A DNA stretch of 64,000 nucleotides from Girardinichthys multiradiatus. Taxonomy: Eukaryota; Chordata; Actinopteri; Cyprinodontiformes; Goodeidae. The translations under genes and the position numbers were made by a program. How positions within the stretch are numbered: position 1 is the first letter of the stretch; each line of letters starts with the position of its first letter. Under the pieces are notes generated by a model. The model was not told the origin of the DNA, searched no databases, and saw nothing but the letters and a program-made list of their open reading frames with translations. Below, in pieces: positions 48,507 through 61,199 of the stretch. The DNA is taken from NCBI RefSeq assembly GCF_021462225.1, contig NC_061800.1, positions 14,554,749 through 14,618,748 on the forward strand, in the 5' to 3' direction.

Positions 48507-48724
48507 GTAAAGATAATTAAATTTTAATGAAGTCGCTTAATCCCCTTAGAAAACCAAATTTAAAGTTCATTATTTAAACATAACAGGAAATATTTTAATC
48601 AGTTTATTACAGATTGTTCAATCATTGAAAGGCGCTTTAAGCCTTCTTAAAATATTACAACTTTCTGTGCAATTGGCACTTGATAGAAATTATGCTGTGT
48701 GGCTCTTAAAATGTTATGTATATA

Positions 48725-50304
48725 CAGTACAGACCAAACGTTTGGACACACCTTCTCATTCAAAGAGTTGTCTTTATTTTCATGACTATGAATATTGTAG
48801 CTTCACACATCAAAACTATGAATTAACACGTGGAATTATATACTGAACAAAAAGTGTGAAACAACTGAAAATATGTCTTACATTCTAGGTTCTTCAAAGT
48901 AGTCACCTTTTGCTTTGATTACTGCTCCGCACACTCTTGGCTTTCTGTTGATGAGCTTCAAGAGGTAGTCACCTGAAATGGTTTTCACTTCACAGGTTGG
49001 GATTTCAAGCCTTATAAATGGGGTTGGGACCATCAGTTGTGTTGTGCAGTAGGTGGATACAGTACACAGCTGATAGTCCTACTGTATAGACTGTTAGAAC
49101 TTTCTATTATGGCAAGAAAAAAGCAGCTAAGTAAAGAAAAACGAGTGGCCATCATTACTTAAAGAAATGAAGGTCAGTCAGTCCGAACAATTGGGAAAAC
49201 TTTGAAAGTGTCCCCAAGTGCAACCATCAAGCGCTACAAAGAAACCGGCTCACATGAGGACCGCTCCTGGAAAGGAAGACCAAGAGTCACCTCTGCTGCG
49301 GACGATAAGTTCATCCGAGTCACCAGCCTCAGAAATCGCAGGTTAACAGCAGCTCAGATTAGAGAACAGGTCAATGCCACACAGAGTTCTAGCAGCAGAC
49401 ACATCTCTAGAACAACTGTTAAGAGGAGACTGTGTGAATCAGGCCTTCATGGTAAAATAGCTGCTAGGAAACCACTGCTGAGGACAGGCAACAAGCAGAA
49501 GAGACTTGTTTGGGCTAAAGAACACAAGGAATGGACATTAAACCAGTGGAAATCTGTGATTTACTCTGATGAGTCCAAGTTTGAGATCTTTGGTTCCAAC
49601 CACCGTGTCTTTGTGCAGCGCAGAAGAGGTGAACAGATGGACTCTACATGCCTGGTTCCCACCGTGAAGCATGGAGGAGGAGGTGTGATGGTGTGGGGGT
49701 GCTTTACTGGTGACACTGTTGGGGATTTATTCAAAATTGAAGGCATACTGAACCAGCATGGCTACCACAGCATCTTGCAGTGGCATGCTATTCCATCCGG
49801 TTTGCGTTTAGTTGGACCATCATTTATTTTTCAACAGGACAATGAACCCAAACACACCTCCAGGCTGTGTAAGGGCTATTTGACCAAGAAGGAGAGTGAT
49901 GGGGTGCTGCGCCAGATGACCTGGCCTCCACAGTCACCGGACCTGAACCCAATCGAGATGGTTTGGGGTGAGCTGGACCGCAGAGTGAAGGCAAAAGGAC
50001 CAACAAGTGCTAAGCATCTCTGGGAACTCCTTCAAGACTGTTGGAAAACCATTTCAGGTGACTACCTCTTGAAGCTCATCAACAGAACGCCAAGAGTGTG
50101 CGGAGCAGTAATCAAAGCAAAAGGTGGCTACTTTGAAGAACCTAGAATATAAGACATATTTTCATTTGTTTCACACTTTTTTGTTCAGTATATAATTCCA
50201 CATGTGTTTTGATGCCTTCAGTGTGAAGCTACAATATTCATAGTCATGAAAATAAAGAAAACTCTTTGAATGAGAAGGTGTGTCCAAACCTTTGGTCTGT
50301 ACTG
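48725..50304 (+). mobile_element. Nearly intact Tc1-like transposon of a second family (DD38E spacing)
   Basis: The element is 1580 bp, starts cagtacagaccaaacgtttg, ends with the inverted counterpart, and has TA on both sides (48723-48724 and 50305-50306). The terminal inverted repeats are about 260 bp (48725-48985 and roughly 50047-50304). The right one overlaps the last 35 or so codons of the transposase, so the left repeat carries an inverted echo of coding sequence. It is in the same orientation as sema5b. Confidence 0.93.
49109..50152 (+). pseudogene. Tc1-like transposase with a single TAA at codon 18
   Basis: The frame starts MARKKQLSKEKRVAIIT, hits TAA at 49160-49162, and continues in the same phase to the normal end (KGGYFEEPRI, stop at 50150-50152). 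The expected codon is probably Leu TTA, one base away. HTH regions lie around VRTIGKTLKVSPSATIKRYK and LTAAQIREQVNA, with a GRPR hook. Catalytic residues: D in VIYSDESKF, D in FQQDNEPKH, E in NPIEMVW. I count 38 residues between the second D and the E, against 34 in classic Tc1, because of a longer LTKKESDGVLRQM segment. Apart from the one stop, all parts expected of an active enzyme are visible. Confidence 0.92.
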
Positions 50305-51431
50305 TATTTTGTCACTGCAAATAATTTTACTTGGGAAGCCAATTTCCACTTAGTGGTCAGTAAAGATTGATCTGAAAAAAACTGAATTATCTTGTTAAAG
50401 AACATAACAGTTCAGAAAGGCTTTTTCTTTTTGGGAGGGAACAAGAAACAAACTTCCCAAAATAATTAATATTAAAGGGAGGGTTCTGTGACAGATTTTT
50501 TATCTCTATTGTTTTTTTAGGGCTTTGAAATGACAATACTAGATTTAGGCTTATTCTGATATCTCTTAAACTACTATAACATAAAATGATATAAGAACAA
50601 TGTTCAAAATATTTATTTTTCAGCATTTCTCCCCCAAGTGGCCAAGTGGTCAGTTATTCTTTATATTTGGAGTGAAGCCTATGCCATATCATGTGTGGTA
50701 GTGAAGTCGTTTAAAAAGTTATTTTTAATATTTTAAAACAAAGACTAAATGATGACAGAGTTGACATTTTAAACTAGCTTTAACATCTTGTGTTTGCAAT
50801 TGGCACTACTTGTTCACCTCTGTACTTCCATTGACTGCACCTTTAAATACCTTGCAAATACTACAGGCTGCACAAAAAGATGACATTTTTAAATTTCCAT
50901 ACAACAAGGTGCTGGTCTGGGCATACCAACCTAAAATTTGTCTGGTTCCACTTACCAGGAAATTTTCAGTTGCATCTTTACTTAACTTTACTTTTTACAG
51001 TGTAAAAAATGTATTTATGATATCCTCTTTAGTCTATTGCTCTTAAAAATCCTCCTCATTGTCAGCAGTTTTGTAGATGCCTGATTGGGCTAAGTCTTGC
51101 TATTTGTTTTGTGCTTAAAAAAGGTTCTGTGTTTGTCTAATTCATCCAATATAGGTTAGAACAAGGAGTTTATATTTTCAGAACATTTTGTACAAACCGA
51201 TGAATGTGCAATTTAAAGGTTTTAAGAAAGAGTACGGCTGAATGTGATTTATAGTATATGTTATAGTATGTTTAATGCCGAACCAACTGTTGGTCTAACG
51301 TTTACCAGCAGATAATTTTTTTGCTGTCAGGTATGATTGACACTACATTAAATTTTCAGTGACCTCTTTATACAGTGAACTTTAGCTGCATTCTATAAAT
51401 TTAATATCCCCCACTGCTGTCTTCTCAACAG

Positions 51432-51579
51432 GTTCTGCAATGAGGGTGTATCATGTCCTCAGCCTATTTTTTGGACCCCATGGGGCTCTTGGACTAAGTG
51501 CAGCACAGAGTGTGGTGGAGGCGTCCATTCCAGGGTCAGATCCTGTGAGAATGGCAACACGTGTCCAGGATGTGCACTG
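51432..51579 (+). CDS. sema5b: sema5b exon: end of TSR2 and most of TSR3
   Basis: After the base completing Arg, FCNEGVSCPQ closes TSR2. TSR3 follows: PIFWTPWGSWTKCSTECGGG, VHSRVRSCENGNTCPGCAL. The CENG-TC-GC phrase is specific for class 5 TSR3, and the SCENGN wording fits 5B. The fucosylation consensus is not met (CSTEC has Glu before the second Cys). Acceptor tctcaacag|gttctg, donor ctg|gtaggg, phase 0 out. It continues in the next exon with EYKACNLEAC. Confidence 0.96.
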
Positions 51580-52241
51580 GTAGGGAAAACACACACATAT
51601 AAACACAAACTGACCGGTAACATCAGAACTGCTGGATGTAAGAAAATATCACGCTGGTCCAAAACCTGTTGTTTTAAGGTCAAACATGAGTTTGGGGAAT
51701 TTTGGTACAGCAAATAATATGAAATTATCCAAGATTTAAAAAAATTACAGTTGACAGTTGCAGGTTTTTGTTTCAGAACAGCTGATAGAACACATAATGT
51801 TAACTTACGTCAAAGTAAATCAATTTCTGAAGCACTAGTGACGTATTTAATATAGATATGTGGCCTTAATGACAAGCATGTTTAATAGCTGCCTAAATGT
51901 TTTTATTTTCAAACAAACAAGCTGGGGTGATGATTTGGGCTAAATTTGGTTCAGACACCAGGGCAAGGTTTCCAGCCACAATGTTGATACAGCAGCAGAA
52001 CAGGTAAAAAATTATATTATTAACCCAGTTAAAATCTAAACTGACAGAAAATGTCTCCAGTAATGTGAAAGACAGATAAGGTCACACTGAATGTCTACAT
52101 TTTATAAAGCAGTAAGTAATTATTATTTTTTTCTTTCAATTTAAAACTAAATTAGAGAATGCTACTATAAAACAAACAGCAGTTTCTCTGTTTTTAATCA
52201 ATGAATAAAACTTAGTGTCATTTTGCCACTATATCCTTTAG
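51580..52241 (+). other. sema5b: sema5b intron (0.66 kb, phase 0)
   Basis: A short GT-AG intron within TSR3. AT-rich; no repeat or frame recognised. Confidence 0.9.
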
Positions 52242-52467
52242 GAATACAAGGCCTGTAACCTAGAGGCATGTCCAGAGGTGAAGAGGAACACACCTTGGAC
52301 GCCCTGGATGCCTGTCAATGTAACCCAAGGTGGAGCTCGTCAGGAACAGAGGATGCGCTACATGTGCCGGGCCCACCTGGCTGATCCCCACGAGCTGCAG
52401 ATCGGACGGAGGAAAGTGGAGACCCGCTTCTGTCCAAATGATGGAACAGTGGTCTGTGAGACAGATA
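52242..52467 (+). CDS. sema5b: sema5b exon: end of TSR3 and atypical TSR4
   Basis: EYKACNLEACPEVKRNTPWT closes TSR3 and opens the divergent fourth repeat: PWMPVNVTQGGARQEQRMRY, CRAHLADPHELQIGRRKVET, RFCPNDGTVVCETD and one base of the next codon. The VNVTQGGARQEQR and ADPH-LQ-GRR--ET stretch is the clearest signature of semaphorin 5B; 5A has a different phrase with a D/N-rich GGHYEQR. TSR4 lacks the usual C-S-x-x-C-G segment. NVT is an N-glycosylation sequon. Acceptor atcctttag|gaatac, donor ata|gtaagt, phase 1 out. Confidence 0.97.
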
Positions 52468-53442
52468 GTAAGTTAATCAGCTGGCAGACACAAGGACCAA
52501 TCAGGATCTGCATGTGGGAAAATAACAGCCAATAACACAGCTATATCCAAGATGTATTGCTCAACTTTTCCTTTCATAGGTTTTACAGCTCAGTTATAGA
52601 TCACAGCGATCTTTAATAATTCATTCTGAGGTATTACAAAAGATAAGAGGTGCTACTACTGCATCAACTCAATGTCCACATAAACTGAAGAGATAAAATG
52701 CATATTAGGGCTAAATCTTGCTCTGTCTCACATTTGCAGCAGTTTTCTACCATGTAGGCCAAGCTCAGTTTTGAAGGAGCCGGACTGAATACATTTGTCC
52801 TAATATTGGATTTTGATGCAGCTCCAATCGATAGTGCATTGCATAGCTTTCTACAGTCCTTTGACATTTCCATAATTCTTTTCCCCAAGCAGCAGAAAAC
52901 AGTGTCATGAATTAATGTCTTTTTCACTGAATGAATTTTGTACCCTAAGTTTCTGGGCTTTTTTATGTGCTGCAGCAAGGTTTGTGGCCAGTTTCTAATC
53001 TCCATTTTTTGCAGACCTTAAACTGCCAATCCCAACTAAATCCGAGTCTGATTTCTCTTTTCAAACAATCACAGCATTTATATAATCTCTGCATGTTTGT
53101 GCGATCGCAGTAACTGTAAAATTAATTTGTACTTTTTGAAACAGAGACAAAATGATTATGCAGCTACTAAAACATCAGTCTCTGCGTATTATTGTTGAGA
53201 TTTCCAAAAACATTTTCAAAACCCACAAACATTGGATTAAAGCCCAAAAGTATAAAACAGACAAACATTGCTCTGTTTCATTCAGCCTTCCTGTTATCTG
53301 CTGAAGGCTTTGCACTTTTTTCACCCTTTCGCAGCCTGAATGAAGTGCAGACTGTCTGGACATTTTATGAAAAATACAATCTCCTTTTAAATAGCTTCTT
53401 ACATCTCTGTGCTTCCTGACCTCACTGATACTAAAAATACCA

Positions 53443-53476
<34 letters not shown>
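53443..53476. repeat. Compound (AT)n(AC)n microsatellite
   Basis: About 11 at/ta units followed by about 6 ac units. Ordinary simple repeat. Confidence 0.92.
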
Positions 53477-54487
53477 CAAAGAGTGCTGTCACTACCATGA
53501 CCTAGTAGCACTCACATGTTGTGTTCATTGCTTGGAAAAATACAGAATTTTTGAGTTACTGACCAGCTGGTCATGCCTCAGGGTCTATTAAGCTGAAAAG
53601 GGGCTCATTCCAGATACTAGTTTATCAGACAATCTCTAATTTTCAGGAAAACAAATTGCTTGCAAACTACAAGTTTTGTGTCTTTCTTATTCTGAAAACT
53701 ACTTGCAACGAAATATTTGCTCCTTTAACAGTGCTCTCCAGCAAATAGCATCTCTCTACACTGGCACATATTTCCCACATTTAAATGAGGTACTTTTAGG
53801 GGAAAGTCTGCCTATATTTATGTAAATTACAGCCAAAGCAAATTACTTTGGATTCTAAAAGACCAGAGTCATTTGCATCTGCATTTACTTAGGGTATCTG
53901 TCTTACAAATCCGATGAATAAATAAAGCGAATACCAAATGCAAAATATTGCAAAAAAGTTAGCAGATTTTACTGCTTAGTGAGTTTCCTTCTAACACAGT
54001 GGGTGTCGGTCCATCATCTTCTGATTTCAAATAAGTTGCTTGTCTGTCTTTTCATTGCTGCAGGTTTAAATCATTAAGATTCAAAACAAGTCCTAAAATT
54101 ACATTATGGTCAGTAGTAAAGATACATTTTTATAGTAAACAGGAAGTAGAAGTCAAATTAGTAATAAACTTGTAAATGGCCTGGACCAGCTGTCATTCAG
54201 AGAGCAGAAGTCAACCTTAAAAGCACTAATCTAAAGGCAGCAGGAACTTGATAAATCAGTCTGCTGCAGGAAAACACTGTAATCTCGGAAGAGCAGAGTG
54301 TTTTGTTTACATCTTTGTATAAATAGCATTAGGGCCGATGACCTTGCAGAAAGATGCTGTAGCATCCACTTCGTTGTGTTTCTCTTTGGCTGAGTATTTG
54401 AATAAAAATGCTGCTAAATGCTTTTAGTGGTTCCTGAGTAAAGTAGAATGAAAAAATCTGAAGTTTTATTAGAAGAAAAAAAAATCT

Positions 54488-54842
54488 TTCATTCATTTTC
54501 TACTGCTTATTCCATAGTGGGTCGCAGGGGAGCTGGTGCCAGTAGTCTATGGGCGGGAGGTGGGGTACACCCTGGACAGGTTGCCAGTCCATCGCAGGGC
54601 AACACACAAACAACCACGCACACACTCATTCATACACCTAAGGGCAATTTAGAGTGACCAATTAACCTAACAGGCATGTCTTTGGACTCTGGGAGGAAGC
54701 CGGAGTACCCGGGGGAACCCACACATGCACGGGGAGAACATGCAAACTCCATGCAGAAAGACCACCAGCTGGGAATCGAACCCAGGACCTTCTTGCTGCA
54801 AGGCAACAGTGCTACCAACTGCCCCACCGTGCAGCCCACGGA
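54488..54842 (-). mobile_element. L2-like LINE/SINE tail, reverse strand
   Basis: This is the best-preserved of the three copies of this family in the window. Read on the minus strand it has 'gcagcaagaaggtcctgggt', 'tcgattcccagct', 'tttgcatgttctccccgtgc', 'ggcttcctcccagagtccaa' and the tail phrase 'cccactatggaataagcagt'. The tail ends in gaatgaaa. The gggttcgattccc segment resembles a tRNA B box, so a SINE origin for the head is possible. Confidence 0.8.
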
Positions 54843-55484
54843 AAAAAATCATTTCTAACAAAAATCTTAGTGGTTATAAGTCAAATAAAAAGACAGAACT
54901 GTTATAGTCTCCATGATTGAAAAATGGCAGCTATTTTAAATAAATAAAAACAATCATTTGTTTTAAATATTTTTTTCAGTTTAATAAAAGTATACGGAAT
55001 AAGGCCAGTTTGTTGGTTATTAAACTTTACTTTTACTTAAATTTAGTTTCCAGTCTTCTACTTATAAGGACTTGATATACGTTTTTCCTACAAAACCATA
55101 TTTAAATATCTAACAGTCAAATTATCTTTAACAGTTGTGTGGTCCTCTGTAAGCTGGTGTTAAAAGCATTCCGGCTGAACACTTTACAATCACATTTAGC
55201 CTGTACTGCTGCTCAAATGATGGGAAGCTGTGAACACAGTGCAGCAACCGTGTTTAAGTGTCTTCCACAAAATGGAGCATGAAAAGTGACCTGACATTAT
55301 TAATGATAGCTTGTATTAGTTTCAGTCTGCTTCAGAATTTCCACTCACATATTGTACAAAGCAGGACAGGAAAACATCTTTTATTTCCTTGATAACTATA
55401 AACCATGTCAGTTGTGGTCAGAGATCTGGCATTTGGGGAGTGTAGTGCTGCAGTTTGCAGAGCACTAATCTAAGCATAATGCCT

Positions 55485-56290
55485 TAAAAAAGTGCCAAAA
55501 CCCCTTGACTTTTTTTATATTTTGTCACTTTACAATCACAAACACCTTAAATTATTCTCCTGGGGTTTGATGTGATGAATAGTGCAAAGGTGTACATTAT
55601 CATAAAATTAAGGTTTTGAACCTTTTTTCTAATATATAGTCATCGGAAAAGTGTGACAAATTTGTATTTCAATCTCCTCCCACACCCCCAAGTCAATCCT
55701 CTGTGTTGCCCTCCTTTAATGCACTTGCAAATCTTTTGTTGGTATGTCTCAATGAGCACTGGAAATCTAGAGACTAAAATTTCTGTCCCATCTTCTTTAC
55801 AGAATAGCTCATTTCAGTCATATTGGATAGAAAGTGTGTGTGAACATCATCAAGTGCTAAATCACTTTCTGAATTAGATTTAGGCCTGGACTCTGATGGG
55901 CCCTATCTCACAAATATCCATTTATGTTAACCATTCCATTGTAGATTTCCTTTCGTCACGTTTAGTGTTTTTGATGCTGAACTTCCTCTTGGAACGTGAA
56001 CCTTGGCCGCTTCCCTGATTATTGCTTTCCTTGCCTGGCTTGTCAGTTTAGGTGGACATGTCTTGGTAGGTACGATTTCCATGTTCAGACAATGGATGAG
56101 CAGTGCTCTTTGAGATGTCTAAAGCTTAGTTGATTGTTTTACACTCTAACCCCACCTTAAACTACATAAATTTAATATCCAAGTGTGTCCAGAGACACAT
56201 AGTTCTCTAGTTGTCACACATAGACTAATACTTACTTCTGTAATATTACAATGAGAAGCAAACATGGAAAGATTTCCCCAAGCAAAAACA
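55485..56290. mobile_element. Possible degenerate Tc1-like relic
   Basis: The left part, 'aaccccttgactttttttat' with 'gtcactttacaatcacaaac', has the order of phrases seen at the ends of the Tc1 relics at 9653 and 20177. I could not identify the other end or any transposase word, so this call is weak. Confidence 0.3.
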
Positions 56291-56732
56291 CGATGTGTCC
56301 AAAAGTTCTCCCGTTAGACCTGTTAGCGCCCCTACATGCTGTTAATATTGGATTCACAGTCCAGCACTAAACATACCCTCTGACACATAGGGAGTCACAC
56401 ACAGCTGCAGTCTGATGTTTGCCACTGGTGGCTTTTTCACACAGCCCTCTCCTACATTGATTACCTGTCTCCCCTTGTCAGCCTCCTGTGGGTTGGCTGC
56501 ATCGAATCTAACAAACTGATGAAACACCGACACCAGGGAACTGTGGGATGCAAACGAGACAGAGGCTCTGAGTAGAAAGACTGTGAAATGTGCCTGTTGG
56601 CCTCGTCATGTTTAATTTGCATGCTTCCTAATGCTGTTCAGGTGGTTGGAATCCAGAAAATAAGAGCTGTGGTTATATTTCTACACCTTTACATCAAGCT
56701 GGATACTTTTTTTTTATTCTCTCCATCTTTAG

Positions 56733-56945
56733 GCCTCGTCGAAGAGCTGCTAAAAACGCCAGTGGTGAGAATGGCTGGGATGAGCTGGTCATCGTGGGAG
56801 ACCTGGTCCAGCTGCTCTCAGAGTTGTGCCAAAGGTTACCGCACTCGTAGGCGAACCTGTTCTGGACCAGAGGGGAAGAGTGCCCCTGTGGCATGCCGGG
56901 GCTCCCCTGTGGAATACCAGGACTGTAATGTGCAAGCATGTGCCG
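56733..56945 (+). CDS. sema5b: sema5b exon: thrombospondin type-1 repeat 5
   Basis: Two bases complete a Ser codon, then LVEELLKTPVVRMAGMSWSS, WETWSSCSQSCAKGYRTRRR, TCSGPEGKSAPVACRGSP and VEYQDCNVQACA, with one base of Val. The D-LVE-LL start matches the 5B linker, while the following segment before the tryptophans (KTPVVRMAG) differs from mammals. WSSWETW is the tryptophan ladder and CSQSCAKG satisfies the O-fucosylation consensus. EYQDCN-QAC closes the repeat. Acceptor atctttag|gcctcg, donor ccg|gtgagt, phase 1 out. Confidence 0.96.
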
Positions 56946-57499
56946 GTGAGTTAGCCCAATTTGACTACATTCTTCACTGACAAAAGAGAAGCAAAACAAA
57001 GTTAAATAAAATGAAAGAATCTCAAAACAAAAAAGGTTGTTTAAATCAGATTTTTATATGAATATGCATTTAGTGTCATTATGTACTTCAGGATAAGCTA
57101 CAATATCCTTCAGTGTTTAACAAACAATATTTCTTATGTTCCGCTACAGAACATCTTGTCATCATCTGTGAATGGCCCTTTCTTTAATATGGCTGCTTTT
57201 CTTTGTGTAAGACATGGCAGTGTAACCACAAGGCAGATAAGCCTGCAAAACCAATTAGATATTTCAGACATTTCAGGATGACCATTTTGGCAAAGAATAA
57301 CTCCCTTTGGTTTGGACCTAAGAACTATAAAACACACTGAGTTAACATAGAAGTCCCCCAAAAGCCTAATACGGTCCTGGTATAAAAAAATGCTGTTATG
57401 TTTTACTATTACACTTAGCAAATTATAGACTGAACTACACTTGTTTCCTGTGAAGTGTTGTGAAGGGATGTGCCATTTGGGTCTCATAAAAGAGTTCCA

Positions 57500-58412
57500 C
57501 TACATTTGGCATTTTAAGACTTCCTTGCAGAATGACCCTCAATGCTTTTTACATTGTGTCACATTACAACTGCAAACTTCAAAGTCTTCTGTTGGATTTT
57601 TATGGGGTCTATAATAGGTTTTAAGTGAAGGGAAAGGGATGTATGGTTTTCCTATTTTTTTTTACAAATAAAAGTATTTGAGGCACAGTATGTCTCTACT
57701 AGCTTTGCAGATCCAAAGTCTGAACATTTTACACACATCTGGATTCTATGATTTCTGAAGTCCAATTGTTCCACTGGAATTTGTCTAAAGTTATCAGAGT
57801 AAAGGGAGCTGAATTCAAATGTATCCCACAGTTTTCAAATTTTATTAGTAAAACCATTTTTTAAATAATTGCTACTTCCACATCTTTAACAGAAAACCTC
57901 CAAAAAGTAAGGTGAAACCTCTAAATGGAGAGGCGTTGAATGCGTATATGATTTTTTTCAAAAATACATAAGGGCACATAGCTGTCCAAATTAGTAATTT
58001 TCCTCCGAGTATGAGTGTCTAGGATGTCATTAGCAGACGCACGATCCAGAGTCTGAGCCAGCCCACTGTACGCCTTTCACAGCCCTGGCTTAGCTGTGGC
58101 AGTATATGCTCCATGTGCTGCCCTACATGCTTGATCTTTTAATGTTTGTCCTCTGCCTGGCTCACTTCCAAGAGCTATCAAAGGGGTGTGTGTAATGTAC
58201 ACTGTGGTTCTGTGTTTCTATGACTCTATTATGTTGCAAACTAGAATCTGAGTATAGAGAATGTTCTGGCGGGGGTTTGGGATGGCGATAGTTGGAACAG
58301 TTTGTATTTAGAGGTTCATTGAAGTTACATTGAAGTTTGTGGTTGTGACATGACAAAATATGAAAAATGTCAAAGGGTCAAAGGGTATAAATCCTTGACC
58401 AAGGCACTATAT
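57500..58412. mobile_element. Possible degenerate Tc1-like relic
   Basis: The left phrase (ccttgcagaatgaccctcaa, tgtgtcacattacaactgca) and the right phrase (gggtataaatccttgaccaa then ggcactata) resemble the inverted ends of the Tc1 relic at 9653-10457. No transposase word could be made out in the interior. Confidence 0.4.
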
Positions 58413-61199
58413 AGCAAGTTTTATGTTTATGAAAATGTAATATTAGCTTAGAACAAACAGATTCATACCCTTCTGTATGATATTTAAAGGATCCTGTACC
58501 TGTTAGTTTGTCTTAAAAGCTCTTTCTAAAAATGTAACCACAGTGAAAAAAGCCGATCATATGCAATAAGTAAGTAGATGTAAAGTATTTTATTGGCTTT
58601 ATGCTAACATCTCCAGCACATTATGGGTTCCTAAAGAAAAGGGAAGCAAAAAGATGCAGCTATAGAGACAAAGTGGTAGGGGTCAATGATAGTCACAGAA
58701 TCCCGCTGAGTGGACCATTAACTTCATTAGCTAATGGTTACCAGCAGCTGCAGCAGTGCAGGAAGAGTTCTTGAACAAATTAAGTTATCTATTTCAAACT
58801 CCTCATCAAACCATCACAGTCACCTGACCTGGAACGCTTCTGATCCCAGACTGGAGCTCTGACAGGCTCTACTTATTAAACACACACAAACTCTTTAAAA
58901 CACACACACACATGAAATGAGTGCCCTTAAAGAAGGTATCCTCTTAAGAGATGGACCTTAATATTCTTTCCTGGTGTCTTATGAATTAATGATTTGGGTT
59001 TGGTTGCTTGAATCCGTGTTTGAAAGTCAGTTGTTGATGTTCAGATGAAATCCTTTGTGGTTAAACCAGCAACTGAGAGACGTAACCTTAGGAAGCCTGA
59101 ATTAAGGAAGTCAGTGAGGAATCATCTTGCTAGTACTGTCACGTTTACGTATGACCCTAGAGGACGTGCAGGTGAGAAGGACAAGGCCAGTGACAGAAGA
59201 GAGAATGAGGGTGAAATAGTAATTGATGATGAAATTAGATGGAGGGATGGAGGCAATGTAGATGGCTGAAAAGATTAAAATAAAATGTCCATGTCCCTGC
59301 CTATACAGTGGAAGCAGTTGTCCAATCACTGTGGCATTAAATAGACAGAGTTCTTAAAGTTAAGTTTGTAGAGTTAAATCCCAGTTCACTTTTAAGAGTG
59401 TAACATGAAGCCGTGATCAAATTTTCTAGCTTTAAAAGCAGCTACCAAATCCCTGTTTGAGAATAGTATTTGAATCAGCAGCAAAGCAATTTTTCTTCTT
59501 TGTCTGATGGAAAAAACTGTCAAAGCTGCACAACTAACATAAAGTCTGAAAATCTAAAGGTATTTACAGAGCTATATTGCTGATTTACTCCCTTTTTGAC
59601 AATACATTTATACACGTGAGGTGGAAAATACCTGTTACAATAAGTTGTGATAGATACTTGGGTATGTTTGTTTGACCTTCTTTCCAGTCTGTTCTTTAAA
59701 GCGTAATTCTGAGACCCTAACAAGATGATATTAGCTGAACTTAGTTGGGCTTCTTGCTTGGGTAACCAGCCTACAGTCAGATGCTTAACACGCAACAGAG
59801 ACATTTAACACCGTCTCTGTTATACACAAGGGAAAAGTGTAGTTGCCATATTTTTGCCAGCTGACCAGTTGTGTGCAGCAACAGGTAGGGGAAGGGCTAT
59901 TTTATACCATTGCATTGCCATTTTGTACCTGTGTAATTAAACAGTGGCAAATACAATGGTAGTTTTCATTGTAGTTAAGTATTTTTCATTAACTACAGAG
60001 ATAAATTGTCTTAAATGTTGCTAGATAATATTATTATCTGAAAACTTGGTGTTACTCTCTGTTCCGATATATTTTGGTTTTGATCCCAGTTTGGAAAAGT
60101 TAACTCTTAAAATATGACAGATGCAGTCCCCAAATCAATTAAAAATACCTAAGCAACTTTCTGCTGGTAGACTGAATATTGCAGTCATATACTGTAACTA
60201 CATTTTCTCATACTAGACTATAAATAGAATACTGATGGTTACTCTGAATAACTGGTTGTCAAAGAAGGTACAAAATGTTTCCCCAGGCAAGTACAAATTG
60301 ATACTTGGTCCGTATGAAACTTTCTGCAAAAAAAAAGTACTGACACAACAAAAAGTACAAAGGTACGACAGCAAGAGGTAGAATAAAAATAAAAAATGCA
60401 CCCACACAAAAGCAGTTCATAAATATGTTTGTCATGAAAATTTTATATCTACCTAGATTTAGAATGGTTGAGCTTGTGTTGGGGTGAAAAATGTTGTCTT
60501 TCTATGGGGGGGTTGCAAATACTTGTTTAGAGTACAAAACAGAAGCCAGCTGGATTATGCAAAGCCGCTCCAATGGTCAACTTCAAGGATGCCGGCTGTA
60601 AGACCTCAACAGCCTTTCTGATAACGTACTCACACACATAGCAGCAGGGGTTTATCAACTCAACTTGTAATTTGTCTGATAAATTTGTTCTAACAGAGAT
60701 GAAAATCAGATCCAGAATATCTAGTTTGATCTACAATGATGTATCTTGTCTACTGTGTGAAAATATCTGGTTTAGGCAACTTGGCGCATATTTTTGTTTT
60801 CATGAAGCACATTAGAAGACTCGCAAACTCATCATAGTCACACAAGAGAAAAACAGTAGTAAAATCAGTGTATCAGTCTGATTTTAAGTGGTTTTGTAAG
60901 TTTGCAGTGAGTCAAATACTTATCCAGTCCGTTAAGTCGGTGGGGCAGAGACGTGGCTCACTGTAAGAGCTAGTTAGTTAAATAGTCACAGCCTGCTTAA
61001 CTCCGTGTCATGCTTATCCTCTCTGCTGACGAAGTCTTCAGCAGCTCTCTGATGTTACCTGGCAACAATGCTTCCTTGCCTCCGTCAGACAGACATCAGC
61101 CAGTCAACCAGACGGTCAATGAGTCACCCACACTTTTCTGATTAGATCAGACAAAGCATTAACAGGCCCCACAGGAAGAAGCAATCAGTACATTACACA

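Larger units (their letters stand above)
48507..51431 (+). other. sema5b: sema5b intron (2.9 kb, phase 2)
   Basis: This GT-AG intron splits TSR2. More than half of it is the Tc1 element 48725-50304, so the intron was about 1.35 kb before the insertion. The remainder (50310-51430) is AT-rich with nothing recognised. Confidence 0.88.
52468..56732 (+). other. sema5b: sema5b intron (4.3 kb, phase 1)
   Basis: This GT-AG intron joins TSR4 to TSR5. It contains a short AT/AC microsatellite (53443-53476), the reverse-strand L2-like tail (54488-54842) and what looks like the beginning of a degenerate Tc1 relic from about 55485. The segment 56370-56575 has a more balanced composition and could be conserved non-coding DNA. 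Nothing else recognised. Confidence 0.87.

Noticed and set aside
54676..54907. Two 60-residue frames in a GC-balanced region
   Set aside because: They fall inside the reverse-strand LINE/SINE tail.
59045..59269. 74-residue charged + strand frame
   Set aside because: No family recognised; no acceptor/donor pair that would keep the TSR5-TSR6 junction in phase.
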